A DNA stretch of 64,000 nucleotides from Labyrinthula sp. Ha (Eukaryota > Sar > Bigyra > Labyrinthulida > Labyrinthulaceae). The stretch is from NCBI GenBank assembly GCA_015227615.1, contig JAALGZ010000004.1:2108001-2172000 (forward strand), in the 5' to 3' direction. Both the position numbers and the translations under genes were made by a program. This document shows, in pieces, positions 45,047-59,700 of the stretch. The notes under the pieces are model-generated. The model saw only the letters and a list, made by a program, of their open reading frames with translations. It ran no database searches and was not told the DNA's origin. The first letter of the stretch is position 1, and the number at the start of each line of letters is the position of its first letter.

Positions 45047-47054
45047 ATGCAAATATTTTGGGCAAATTTGAAAACAGAATTACGAACAAAAACTATGCAA
45101 AAAGATAAAAACAAAAGAAGAACAAGTCTCCAACCAGGGGTTATAGACCCTGAACAACAAACTCAATCAAAATTACTAGGAAAATGGACAGCAGCACCCT
45201 ATTCTAATTCAGAAGAAATGATGGAATTGGTCAGTGGACTTTCGAGTGGTAGCTTTAAGTGGAAAATTCATACTTCTCACTACTTTGACGAGGCAATCAG
45301 TTTTGCTAAGTGAGGTTGAAACTGCAAAAGACTTAAGAGATGTATAATTAAGTATAGTTCAGACAAAAATTGCTCTTTTGAAGTTAACATTAAGCTTGAT
45401 CTTGAGACTTCTAAGTACATTTTCGTTGTAATTAACAAAAAACACTGCAACCATGAGGTAAAAGCACTAGCAAAGATTAAAAATTACGTACAAAACCTTA
45501 CAACGGAAGAATTAAAGAGGATTAAACACCTAGGAGTTGCCGACAGTGGAATTGCAGCGGCAGATGTCGCTATACATCGCAACTTTCCAGATGCATTGTT
45601 TGAGAAAGACCTAGTAAGAAAGAAAATGGGAAAAGCCAAAAAAGTTGTTGACACTAGTGAGAACAATAATATTAAAAAGTCAAATGCGTGTGGTAAGAGA
45701 TGTACAGATTGTGGATAAACAGTTGTTCTGACTTGTGATTCTCCCAAGGAAGGCAAAGCTATTATAAATCAAGTCAGCTTTCAAGAAGAATTACAAAATA
45801 AATTAAAAAAAAGCAGACGGGGATAGTATCCGAGTGGATATTATCCATAAAGTGAGTAGATATGGGTTGGTGGCAATGTTCTCTTGCGGGATCTATTACT
45901 TCCTTAAGACCATAGATTTCGGATTCACAATAATGGTGAGCGAATCCAGCCAAGATGCCGATAGAGGCTTAAAAGTTCTGGGTCTTCAGGATGCTAAGTA
46001 TTAATGACTGACAGAAGCAAAACCTTGAAAGCAAATGTGGGGGGGGGGACTTGGAGTATCTCATGTCATTTTCAGGAAGCACTTCTTTGTGACTTTGAAC
46101 TCAGCTAAATCTGACCTAAAAGGAATCAAAAAAATATAGTTTACCAGAAGCTTTGGCGATGCTCTCACTGGAATCTTTTTAGAAGAAAAGATCTTGATCA
46201 GCTTTTTGAAAATATGTTGCTTGAGTATATTGATGAACCACAGCAGTTTGCCCTAAAAAAACAGGAGAAACAAAAAAATGTGTTGGGAAATAACTAGAAA
46301 ACCTCCAACATTTACTCACAGCGCCACTCAGAGGGTTGAATCATTTCAATTGGCGATCAAAGGGAATGGGACTTTAAGAAGTTCTCTTAAAACCTGCGCC
46401 CTTGATGAGATTGTGACTTACCATGAAAATAAAGTGTATAAGTACATGGAGAAAATTTTGAAAAAGATCAAGGGTTTGATAAGGGGAGATGAAGATTTCT
46501 CAAAGGAATCTGATGAAATTTTCACAAGAGAGTTGAAGTTGTTGGGAGCGTGCTGGTTTGTTGAAGAGTTGAGCTCAAAAAATTTAATTTTGGATTATTC
46601 AAACATGAGAACAAGGATGGAGCATATGTTGGAGGTTGTTGAAAGTGAAGTGGAAAAAGTTCAATCGTGTATTTTTGAAACCTGGAAAAACCTTCGTTTT
46701 CCATGTCGTCACTATACACGGTATAATGATCGTAAAAGGATCCAATACATGTGCATAGATCATTTTCCAGAGAGGTGGAGGTACCAGGAGCATCCTCTAC
46801 TCAAGCAAACATTAAGGGAGATGGGGGGAGAAGTCGATGGTCCACGTGAGTGTATTGAGTTCAAGCTGGATGTACCACCTGTGAGTGCAGCTTATATCCC
46901 AAGAAAGCCGGAAGCTAAATATTCCAAGCTACTCGCTGCATGCAAAGCGCTCCGTGAAAAGGTGACAAGGGCAGCGGGGGATGGAAAAAAGCTATGTAAC
47001 AGTCTCGAAGATGACCGCTGCGCTAAGGGAGAACCCAGATGGAGACTTTGGTGA
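45047..47054 (+). mobile_element. Decayed Mutator-like (MULE) DNA transposon, FAR1-type transposase
   Basis: Three pieces of a FAR1/FHY3-type MULE transposase in the right order. First, a FAR1-like DNA-binding piece at about 45.2-45.5 kb with SDKNCSFEVNI and KKHCNHEVKAL. Second, the post-catalytic region at about 46.28-46.6 kb with TFTHSATQRVESFQLAIKG, matching the family's TT/STQRSESxNxxLK signature. Third, a SWIM-like end at about 46.7-46.8 kb (FPCRHYTRY, DHFPERWRY). In between, the DDE catalytic region is not recognisable. Many in-frame stops and frame changes occur across 45.3-46.28 kb; the longest open frame left is 46278-47054. SWIM has CRH but the upstream cysteine pair is not evident. 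Terminal inverted repeats and a 9-bp target duplication were not found. This is a dead copy. Confidence 0.7.
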
Positions 47055-47213
47055 TTTGGATGAAGTTTCTAAAAAGTGGGATTATGTTTGAGTCACCAAG
47101 GAAGAGGATCAAACGAGGGAATGGAAATAGATGAATCCTCGTTTTGATTCTGGATTTCTCACAAACTGCCAACAGCACTGATATATGAAGCTGTAGTTTT
47201 TGAAAGTCGAATC

Positions 47214-47780
47214 TTAAGATTTTCTATTCTTGTTTATATAATCCTTAAATCCGAAATCCTCCTTTCTCTGGAAATATGATTTCTTGAAACCAAATGTCTT
47301 CCCTTCTTTGAAATATAAATTCTTGAATTTTTTTAGAATATTAATCGGGAATCTTTTGTTCTTGAAAAAAAATACTTTAGCTTGTTTTCTTTGAAATATT
47401 AATCCTTGAACCCAAACCCCTTCTTTTTTTATGAAAGCTAAAATTTTGAACTTTTTTCTAAATATAAAATCGTGAACCTTGTGTCTAAGAAAAATGAATA
47501 CTTGAATTTTCATTGGAATATCGATCATGAACCTTCAACATTCGCTTTTGTTATTGAAATATAAGTTTGACCCTGCCAGCGAACTACGCAGAAAAAATGT
47601 GTGTTCAACTGCATTTTAAATCCTATCCCATCTGCCTGATCTTTAAAGCCCTTATTTTGTGTTCAAAATTTAAAGTTCTCTTTATTTAATCCCATTTTTT
47701 ACTGAATAAATATAAATTGAACCCTAATGCTTGTTTTTCTTGAAAGCAATTTTCGGTAATTAAAGTTTTTGATCGTTGAA
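47214..47780. repeat. Degenerate minisatellite, about 30-bp unit
   Basis: Many worn copies of a unit like TTGAAATATAAATCTTGAACC plus a T-rich spacer follow one another (for example near 47310, 47390, 47430, 47500 and 47560). The - strand translation shows the period as repeated FKN/FKK-YFQRK blocks of about ten residues. The resulting 104-codon frame is a product of the repeat, not a gene. Confidence 0.65.
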
Positions 47781-50700
47781 ACTTTTATTTTATTTTTTTT
47801 TTTGAAAAAATATAGTTCTTGAATTTATTTATTGTTTTTGAAATATTTTTAGAATAAATATTAAGCCCACCCACCCCAACTAATTGAATAAAAACTTTTT
47901 TAATCCCTATCCCATGCAGCTGATCAACATCCAAGAAAACAAGATCTTCTAAAAAGCCTTTAAGCATATAAAATAATAACCTCCTGACTAGAAGCATTAA
48001 AAAAATAACCTTTTTTTTATTCGTGTTATCTTGTATAAGATATTTTTCATTAAATTTGGAGCTTGATTTTGTGGTTTTTCTTGCTGGTTCCTTAACGATC
48101 TTGTGATTGTTTTATTCAAAACCAAAATATATACATTCATGAAGCTTTCTTTTGTTTTTTTGTATATTTTTTAATTGACTCTTCTTGACAGCTGGGTCTT
48201 CTGTCGTCTCTTGTGATACAACTGTCGCCAATTGTATGATCCATTTTGAGTTTTATTGCTTTGATTTTTTCCGAAAAAAAAATTCCAAAATAAAAAATTC
48301 GAGCAATGAGATTTAGGAGTACTTCGCTCCGGAATTAATAAATCTTCTTTCTATCTTCCGTTATTATATCCACAGTCCTACACGCAACCATAGAACGTTA
48401 TTACAGAAATCTGATTGGGCGAAGGCCTTGCCATGCAAAGGACAGCCTCAATTTGAAACGAATTATCCAGTACGAGACTGAACCTTAGCGGATTAAAGCA
48501 GACACATAAATCAGCCAAAATTGTTTTCCAGATTTGAATAGCAAAAACAGAAAAAAAAATCCACCTTACTGTTTGAGAATACATGTAGCCTCAAAAAAAG
48601 TACAAAAAATAGCTGATTTCGCAAGTATCGAGACAAAGTTGATTTACTAATTAATAACATCTTTTTTTTCGTACCTGCTATTCAAATGTTACTGTGTAGA
48701 ATCCAAAATTTACAGAGACTTATTTCTTTTTAGGATCTTATTAATGTGTCATGAATTCTTTTGGCGCTAACTTATTGAAAGCGTTAGGTTCATGAAATGA
48801 TGAACCATTGTCTTATCGATAATAAATCGTTTTCCAGCTGACATAGTGGTAGCGGTGTTTTAGTGGACGGTCAATTCTTATGTTACTTATATTGATCTCT
48901 CAAGGTCTGTACAAGTTTGTATTTCAAAACTCATAATTTTATTCAACCGCTACCAAAAGAATCTATACAAAAACTTACTTAGCCGTCGTCTAGGGCCTAT
49001 ACTGGACTACCATAGGCAACAATACCAATGCTTAGAGCAAATTATATATATTGAGAGTTTTACATTTTCTATTGTTTTTGTAAAAAACCCAAGTTTTGAA
49101 CTGATGTTTCTTCGTATATATTTTATAGAGTTGCTCGGAGCTTTATTACGGTAAAAGAAATTATACGTTATTAGGTTAGTCTGTGCTTATTTTTATGCTT
49201 GATTAATCAGTTTTTTAGGCGTTAAAGTTATCGTTTCCCTTTCCCCATAATATTTAGTGGATAAAATGCTAGAATATTGTAGCTTAGTATTTATTTTATA
49301 CAGGCAGCGACATCTCGATAAATATTTTACAGATTCAGTTTTCTATCGATAGACTACTGATTGTAATTGTTCTTGGTCTGTTTTCCTAATTAAGATTGTT
49401 ACTATTCCTTGAAATTAAATTCGATGATACTTTTGCACATAGGAATGTTTCTAAAATGGGGGCCAGTCATGCAATATCTATCAACTAACCTTTAGTCCGG
49501 TATTTAAGTACATGTTAACTTAACAATGAAGGTAGTTATACAATGGATAATGTTACCATGTTACATATAAATAGGTACATAGGAGAAATTTTGGGAACGA
49601 CTAGATATCTTGAGACTGTTGCTAGTTTGATAAGAAGTTAAAATATTTCATCGTGATCCTAGGGTCGCACCTTAATTGCCCATAGTAGGAAAGGAGAATC
49701 TACATCGTATAATATTTCATATTGCCATAGCGTTAGTTCATGAAGAAACAAAGTCGAAAAAAAAAACAGGAAGTTAAAACTGCAAAAAATGTAAAAAGGG
49801 CAAAGAAAGATTCAGCGCAGAATAGGTCAAGTATAATTACCTATCTTTAAATAAAACCTAATGAAAAGAGAAGATATTTAGAAAAATACTTTACTTTTGG
49901 ATAACACAGAAACTAAAAATTTGACATGTTGTTAAGATTCAAGTGACGTTTAATGTTCAAAGGGCAAATATATAACTTGAATCCAAGATTTAGTTTTTGT
50001 TTAGACTCGCGCTTTGCGAAATGTGACTGATAAGTTAAAATTTGGGTTTAATAACAAAGGTTAACCCTAGAAATAATATATGCTTGGTGGAGACAAATGG
50101 AATGAAAAGACGTGTCTTATTACTTTTTATTGGAAAAATGTCAAAAGTCATTTAATGCTCTATGATTTTTCTTTTCTGTAGCATTTGTAGGATGGGGTCT
50201 GTTCTTCTTTTTTATATACTCACCCAGGTTATCTTAGTCAATTACTAAGTGGTTCAACGTTCTGTGGCTCTTGTGTTCTTGTTTTGAGTTTTGATTGAAA
50301 TTGCAAGAAAAATATTCGGGTTGATCCTGACACCTCTGTCTCTTGAGTTATAGACCATTGACATGATCCGTTTTGAATCTTCTTCACTGTTTCAACAAAA
50401 CCATAAACTCCCTTGATTCTCTCCATATGGTTCATATAACGACGGAAGTTAGATTCTGGGTATTTTTACAGGATAGAGAGAGACACCTGTTATACTTTTT
50501 TTAATGATTTCTTGAAGGAAAACAACGTTTTCTTATATTAATATAAAGGAAGGGTGATTTCTTTGAACTATCTCTCGTTAAGATTAAATACATACAAGAA
50601 GAATATAATTCGATCAGTTAAAAAATACTGGGCATACATTTGTACAATATGTTTCAAGAAACAATTATGTCAGAGGTAGAAGTTATTTTTATTACCCGGG

Positions 50701-53700
50701 TTAAAGGCGGGTGGTGATAAATAATAATTGCATTGTACTCTCTCTTTTCCATGCTTTGTTGATTATACTGAAAATTTTCCTTAGTAGTTTTCATGTTGAA
50801 GACATACTGTTGACGATCTTTCCACGTATATATATATATATATTCTTGATATAGTGCCAGATTTTTGACTTTTTGAACATTTTAATATTAGTCTTTCCAT
50901 TCAAGAAGAATATCCTGATTAATTGTGTTCCGAAAATTTTACGTAAGAAAAGATATTCTGACCGATTATTTTTTTACAACACTTTGATATCCCACAGATT
51001 TTTGAGCTTAGATTTAAATTATAAGGGAAGAATTTTGAATGTATACCTTGATGCACTTATAATTAGTTTTTTCATCGTTGATATTAAATGTAAGATCTTC
51101 ATCTATAAACTTTCCTCCATTTTCAAAATATCTAAGTAACCAAAAAATTCTTCATTTGGACTAAAAATCGCCGGTAATACCTTGGTAGGATTTGGATGAT
51201 AGTTTTTTGATTAACTCGCTAAAGACCTCTAGGAAGAGTGTACTAATTCTCTTAGGCAAATTTAGTACCAAAGAAACTCAAGCTAAAAATATTTAGAATA
51301 ATTCTAAATGCTCTAATACCCCCGTTTATCAAAACCACATTCTGTTTATTTAGAGCAAATTACAGTAATAGAGAAACGGTATACTTTGAAACTTTATCAG
51401 TTTTAAATACAATTCTTAAGAGAATATATATTCAAAACAGACAGAATGTATATCCACTTTATTTTTCTTAATGTTGTTTTTTCTGGTGTTTGGGTAGAAT
51501 ATATGTGAAAAACATTGTACCATAAGAGATACTTTATACTAAGTTTCTTTTAAATGTACAAAAAAGACCAATAAGGAGCGGTAATTTAAAGTAAAAAAAA
51601 TCATGATCCAACTTAAGATTTTAATTTAGATCCAAATCCAATTAGCGGGATAATTTCGCCATTTTAACTAAATTTTCTATTTCCCTTATTCAATACACGC
51701 TCAAGAAAATTAAGATCTAACTTCTTTATAAAAGTCGCGTTGAAATAATTTCTCTTTGCAATAGTTGCTAAGTATTATGAATTCAAGACTCATCAATAAA
51801 TTCCTCTCTTCGTCAGATTATAAAACCTAACAGCTTGTTTGAACATTATTATTTTGAATCTCAGTATCAGGTGAATGATGTTGTCCCTTGCAAATTTCCT
51901 TGGACATGTAGTATTTACCGTTAAAACCAAACAGAAACTGAACTTTAAAACGGTATTAAAAAAATGTTCATCGCAAAATTTCTTGAATAGATTTTTGACA
52001 AAATCAATTGATAATATTCCTTCTTTCTTTTACTTTTTCTGAAATTGCGTTCTATATAGAGGCCATAATTATCTAATATATTCTTAATAATTCTCCAAGC
52101 ATGTTGTTAAGTTAAATAACTAATATTAAGAGGGTATACATAGATGATGAATATTTAGTACTTGTGCCCAAAATATCAAATGAATTTTCTCCAAATTACT
52201 ACTATGAAATCAGCTTCGTAAGTTCTAATCGACTATATTAGATTTCATTAGATCTATTGAATTAAGAAACTTCCAGCTTTTGAATAATGTCTAGTTGAAA
52301 AAAATCTTGCTTGATATGACCCACAAATAGCAAATAATATAAATTGGGTATTGAGAGTCTATTGCCAAGCAATAAAGCAATTCAAACAAGAATTTTAATA
52401 TCCAAGGATAGAACAACGCAAAGATATAATAAAACAATTTTTGCTAGCTCTCAATTTATCTAGTTTCACCAGCTCTATGAAGCAATTTATACCATAAGTG
52501 ATTCAATTCAAATTACGAAAATATGATTCTTGCGGGATTTATTAAATTTAGACACGTTTTATCATATTTTATTTTTTAACCTATCAAACTATAGACTATT
52601 GATACTAGAATATTTGCAAAATGAAAGTTATAATACCGGTAAAGATATTTTAAAAAATTTCTAAAGGGGTCGTGTGAATGTCGGTAACTTTATTGAAACA
52701 GCCGAAATCCATGGTATTGAAATTGAGAATGTGTTAATAAAATAATGATGGCTCATGTAGTAACAAATAAAAAAGAATTCAGAAAATCACCATTGAAAAG
52801 TATTCTTAATATTTGAGTTAGGATCAATCCCATTAAAATTTCTAAAGAAATTCAATATACTATAATTATATAGGCACCTGGTGAAATAGCAAAGCACAAC
52901 TATCTAAAATCATTATAGAAAAAGGCTAGGACAAATATGTCATTTAGAGAGGTTTCAAATAATCTTGGTTTTGAAAGATAAAAAAACTTAAAAAGAAAAA
53001 CTATAAGAAAACCCGAAATATATCTCTTTCATTTTCTAAATACGTCCAGATCTCAAATAAACTTCTTGATCTGATTAAATACATTTTCTTCTCGGTCGTT
53101 GAAAAATCTTATTAAGTTCTTCTATCAATAAGAAAAGTCTTAAAAGCTTACAAAAACGATATTCAGCAAGTTACAGTTTGTGTTTGATCATTGTCCCAAC
53201 CATATCTCACCAAACCACGTCATCATTTTTTTATCTTCCGTTATATTCAAAATGACATTACCAACTACTTTCTCAACTATCAATGATATTTAATTCTTAT
53301 AAATACAACTTCCTTTAATCAAATATCAATTTTACATAAACCTCATTTTTGCCCACAAGAGATCCGCTTGGCTCTCAACAAAGGTTCAATTATACCTCAC
53401 CCGCTCAACACATTTCTATCTTTATATTTCATTTACTAGAGGTTATAACATCAGCTCTTTATTTTATATTTACAAACCAAAACAAACTTATTTCAACATA
53501 TTTTGCTTCATATCATGGTATTATGATTTTATTTTGATAGTCAAGTACTTATCGAAACTAACTCGAAGCACATGGTTCTGACGCTAGTGATCTATTTATA
53601 TTATTTTATCAACACAGAAAAACTTTAACACATGGTCCATATTGTGCAGAAGTATTACATAGATGGGGTAATCTTGGCTATATATGCTCAATCTCCTAAA

Positions 53701-56700
53701 GGCTTTACTATGAGAAGAAAATGAAACCATTTTTTCTCATTTTGTTGGCCTAATGCCATGATTGCGAAGTCAACAATACTGCAAAATATACATAATGATT
53801 CAATAAAAATAGTATTCGAAGCTTTTTAAATTAGAAAAAAAACTCAGTTACAAACTAAAATTACATCATCAATAAATCTAATCCGACACATACCCTTGAA
53901 CACAAAAATTTCTCCGTAGTCTGAAGAAATAAAGAACATCTTGTTGAAGCTATTTAATATATTTCTGATGACTTGGATGAAACCTAACCTTTTTACATTG
54001 GTGTAATTTGGGTCACCATTTAGTTAAGGGTTTTATGTGGATTTGAACAAGGTGTACCACTAGGAATTATTAGTGTAATTCCATGAAAGCTACCAGTAGC
54101 TTAATAGCTGAACTCTAAAGCCCAATACTATAAATTCCAACCCATTGTTAGACAAATATAGAGGGCTAAGGATATTTGAAGTTTACTAGAAGATAGTACT
54201 CAAGTAGTTTAACTAAAAAAAGCAGGGAAATATACAGTTGTTTTACCCTAGCATAGCAGGGTAAGGGGCTTTGATGTTCCAATGCCTTTAAAATAGTTCA
54301 CAAGACGGATCTCTTTCCCCATTCGGTACTTGATGATGATACAGAGTGAGCTCATGAATTTTTAAATATCGTCAACATAGATCCGCTTAAGTACTTATAA
54401 AACTTAAGAAAATTGAGCTTGACTAATGTGCTTAAGATTTTAACAAACCTAATTTTAAATAGAAAATTTAGAATGTTTAAACTCGTGTTAAAATTAAAGT
54501 TTGTGTGTCTTTGATGAAACATGGGTCATTTCAATACTGAATGTAGCTTGATAATAAAGTTTTCTTCTTCTTACCTGTTCATCCTGAACTTTTCTGTTTT
54601 GCCCGTTGATCTCGAACTTACTTTATATTAGTATCTTAATCCTGGACTTCCCCTTCCACTTCGTATTTTGTAGCAGAGCCTCCTTTTTTTGATATTTTGT
54701 TTTTAGCTCTTGTTTTTTATTACTAATTTTTTGGAAGTTAAGTTCTGGGTACACTTGAAACAATGGTGTAAATTACGTTAACGTGCATAAATGTTATTCC
54801 AGAGTGTGTGATGAGATTAATTGATTACATTTGGTAGCCTTTTTATATTATTAACGCTACGAATAGTCATATTTCAATCAATATCTTTCTCATTAAGGAC
54901 TTAAAACTTCCATATATATTATTTCTGAACTAAATGCCTCTGTATTCATATAGATGAAATCTAACAACTTGTTTTTTTGATTTCTCTGTTACGACTTTAT
55001 ACATGTAAATAATATTTTGAATACATATTTCAACTTTATATGTCACAGCCCCGTATTAAAAAATAATTCATAATTTCTATACTCGATAAAAATAGTTTTA
55101 GAATAAACATAATGAATCAATAAAAATAAGAAGAAATAATTACGTTCCGGTAAAGTAAGTTCACATTCTAATTCAAATTTAGTTCTGGTTTTTGCACTTA
55201 GTTATATACCACTCTTGTGGTCTATTAAACTAATTGTACAGGCACTAATGATACACTTAAATTATTCTTTTCAATTTCCATATTCTTATCAGCTCGTATT
55301 TTACCACTATTTGATTACGTTTATCTCCTTGTATATTCATTTTTTCAACTATCTTTTCCGTTAACCCTACTAATTTTATTAACAATACTCCTACTGAAAG
55401 AGTCGTTGTATCTATCATAAGCATGATGTCAAATGACAAGTAACAAATTTTCTCAAATACCGAATATATGTAATAGTTCCATCATTCATAACTATTAAAC
55501 TTGGTAAAAAATAAAAGGTTGTTACACTGTAGAAATATATGAACCAGGGTTTTGTTTATTTCAAATAAAACAGCTTCCCCTAAGTATGTGTTAACCCGGA
55601 AATACCAAATATAAGAAATATATTAACAAGATGAACTGAGAAGATTAGCTTAGTTGAACATTTGACGATAATAAACATAGTTGAAGCGTGGTTTTTTAAG
55701 ATGATATTAATCCTACTAAACTTTTCTTGTTATGCTTTCAAAATTTTGATCAGTTTTTTTGGAACTGTTAATTTTAAGTGATCAAGAGATTCTGGGTCTC
55801 GCTAATGTTTCGATTTATATGGGATCAGATATCCCAGACTTATGACTAATACAAGCCTTTAAGTTATTGATTTTTTATCTACCAAAAATTTTGCATCTAT
55901 TAATATTTTTTTGTTTTTACTAATTTATTTAGATTTTTTTGGGTATACTTTATTCAGCTATAGTATGAGAGAAAGATGTTATATACATTCATGGAACTGA
56001 ATTTTTGCTGAAAATATTCTATTATATCCTTTCGGTACCAGAAGCAATGTTAGAAAAAAAAATAAACAAGAATTTTTCAGTGGTTTATTCCTTTGTTATC
56101 GGAGTTGATGGGAGCAAATGGTCAACTTAAAATTTGGTATACCAACGGGTAGGTAAACTTCGGTTGATTGAGTGAGCTTCATACATATCCTATGTGTAAT
56201 ATTAAAAAGTGATGTTTTTAGTTAATGATTTTTTCTAATTCTTTTAAGGTTGGCGACATCTTCAACTAACTGTATCCTTTGGCTTCTAATTGATACTGAA
56301 TCAATAACTAATACCTGCTAAGAATATTTTATCTTTTTTTAGGTAAATTGCAGCAGATTTTTTTTGAATTTGAGATAATTTGGATTATCCATATTTCAGA
56401 TCTTTCTCACAGATTCTGTTGTTCATTTAAGCTCCCTGAAAACATTATAGATACCCAATTAATGGGGTAAAATATTCGTTTCCTTTAGCTAGAATTGATT
56501 TAGCACCGATTTTACTTTCCCTGGCAAAGTATAAGAATTCTAGTCGATTATTTTATCTTCGGGTTAACTAACAAGGCTATGAGACTCGTATCTAAGAAAA
56601 CCCACATGACATTATTACTTTGTGACTATCTTTACATAATAATATTATTAAATAGATGCCAGTATATATAAGTATATATACTTTCTAGATTAGTTTGTCT

Positions 56701-59700
56701 AAATCGACGTTCTAGGGTGTACTGTTAACCGATATATCTGTATAACCGTGATAAAAACCAAATATTTAGGTTTTTATTGGTTATGCGACTACTCCGGTCA
56801 TTTCAATAAGATTTTCAGAAACTATTGCATCTGTTTGGGTGACTCTTTAGTATGACAAGTGATTAAATGACATTTGCCATCGCGATTACACACACTGTCA
56901 GAAAAACTTTATCCCGAGTCTTTTGTAGCAAATTTTAACTTCATTAAACATAGCATAATGCACACAATGTGTTATTGTAAAAACATAGATATCTTCATCT
57001 GCTAGCTCTTCTACCTCATAACCTTCTTTTGCGGAAAATATTAGTTTACTTAGCAATTTAGTCCATTCAACAATTTGAAGCATTGATCATTTATTTTCCA
57101 AACTAAAACAAACTCCTCGCCTTATTACAAGCATTTAAGAAGAAGCCACTCACTGATATAATCACCAAGGTGCTATACTTTAGATATTTCATAACTATGT
57201 TCAAAGTTAGTATAAAAATTACTAGTAATAACAACCTACCTTGTAAATACCCATCTTAAGATAATCACTCTAACAGAATATTAGAATTGGAATAAAAAAA
57301 ATTATTGTTTTATACTAGTTCGGTTACTTTTCTGGACATGAACCAAACATTGTGTTATGTAAGAAAGATTGTTGTAAATCTGGGACTCGACTATTTAAGA
57401 GCTTTCTCTTATTTAATAAAGAAGATTTTTTGTCTGTTAATGCGATATTCAAAAATAAGATGTACGACTTTAACTTTGCCAATCGTAAAAAAATAAACCA
57501 TAAAGTGTGTTTAAAAATATGGAAACTTTTGGGTAATAGATGCGAATATATTATGGGCAGCAGTTTTGCGATGTTTAAATATTCTGTATAACAACTAATT
57601 TCGTTTGTAGGATTATGAGTCCAATTTAACTTCTTTTTTACTAAAGATGTGTATAATTTTAAAGTAGTAGAAAATTTTAGACCCATTTTTGCTATATTAA
57701 AAGCTCTATATTTTTTTATCTTTCTGTTTATAATTTATGGTACTTTATCTGAGATATTTAAAGAGCATTTTCAATTTTCTTCACTTGGTAAAAAATTATT
57801 TTTTTTTTATTTTTGCAATGACTATAAAGACTTCAATTATTATTATAGAACGTACATAAAAATTCTTCTGAAAAGCCTCTGAAAGAATTGTGGAATTTTG
57901 ATGTTTTTTAAGATTTAATGAATTGAACTTTCTTTAGAGTTGTGGATATTTTAAATTTCTGGTACATCCTTGTAAATTTGTTTGTCTATTGTCTACAAAT
58001 TTCCTAGCTTTTTAATTAGCCTTGTCGCAGCTTGATGGCTAATGTCTTTTTGAATTTAGAGTCCGACTGATATCCCATTCACAACTGTGAACAATCTGAT
58101 CATATGTCGATAAATTGCTAGAAATAAATATATTTTCGTTTAACTTCATTTTAATTCATTTGAGAGAGTGAAGTAAAATTCTATTTACATCTCTATCCAA
58201 TTTTAAAAATTTACTAAGTAGGATTAGACTTGCGTTGCAATTTTCATTTTGTTAATATTTCCTTTTTCCTTTTTTTAGCTTTTGAAGTAATAGTATTTGT
58301 CATCGGTATGCATGGGGTGTCTATTGCTCTGTATATTATTATACTCGTCAATATTAAGAATCCTAATTTAGTTGTTTTAAAAGTGATCTTTGTAAGATTA
58401 TAAATAAAGTTCTTTTACTCATTTATTTTCCAGAAGTAGTGAGATTAAGACTTAGCAACATTTCTAGAGGTTTTCCAATTGAATTAATCCAATCCTATGG
58501 AATCCGTAAACTTAAGTTTACAAACTTTGAACCACCTATGAGATCCCTTTTCAGGAAAACAGTTCTAAATTCTGCAAACAGATTATTAATTTAAAAAAAA
58601 ACTTCCAGCTCTTATAGCTGATATTGTTCTATATTCAAATGTTTTCACCAATTAGTAATGGCTATTTTAGTGTAATATAAAAACCAACACGATTATTTTT
58701 TGTAGGATGTCAGCATAGTTTCAAAGTTACGATACAATCAACTCTTACACCTAATACGTAGGCAACTTCTCTAGAAAAGTATGCTTAGTATGCGACCTCT
58801 ATAGAGGCATAAACAAGCTACTGTAAGTTTAAGATCCAAATTACATTTTTCTGTTTCAGGGAAAATATTCTAAGTGGCTGATGACGTTTATGAAATAATT
58901 CTTAGAGAGTTTTGACTTAATTGCTAACATTAAACGTAAATATAGCCAGAAAAGTTTTATTTCTTCTGGTTCCTTTAAAAAACAAGTATTTCTTGAGTAG
59001 AAGTTTTCATTTATGCGCATAAATGTCGATTTATTTTTATCCAGTAACTTTTTACAGGAAAATATATGTAAAAACAAGACCGTTGTGCACCATTTTGAAC
59101 AATATTTGAAAGTTCTTTAAAAATAATGAAGTGGTATTAAAAAGTTGAGTAAATATGCGTTCTTGCTGATGTAATTAAAATATGTTGATGAGTTACTATA
59201 AAATTTGAATTTTGGTGATTTACTAACATTTTTATTGTTTTAGTCAACATATATTTAATTAACCATACTCAAAATTCATGACCCTTCTAATAATTTTCTC
59301 TGTAAAATAATACAAATACAAATTATATATTTTATTATCTTTCAGCTCTGGATGTAACTTTACGTAGTTGAAGTAATTTAAATTCCACAAGAAAGTTAAT
59401 TCAATGAATGCTTTAACTATTAACTAATTGAAATTCTTCCCCATATTTAATTATTTTATGTCACTGTAATAGATCTGACTTTTGCTTGTAAAAACCTTGA
59501 TGGTGCTTATATAGGTCTGTATCCTATTTTCCCTATTCCTAGGAAATGCAATCTATATAACACCTTGTTGCCTAGTGCCCCAATATTATATAATGCACTT
59601 AGGAATTTATATAATATGCATGGTTAGTCTGAAATAAAAAAACTGTGTATAGTTGCTGTGTTTATCTGTTAATAAAATAATCTGATTTAAGAAAAAACTA

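Noticed and set aside
53900-54300. Faint copia-like words in translation
   Set aside because: The matches are too short and scattered; no two motifs occur in the right order and spacing.
57305-57882. Overlapping open frames on both strands, one of 120 codons
   Set aside because: Frames on both strands are AT-rich, rich in Phe, Leu, Lys and Asn, and show no motif. Chance open frames in AT-rich DNA are the simpler reading.
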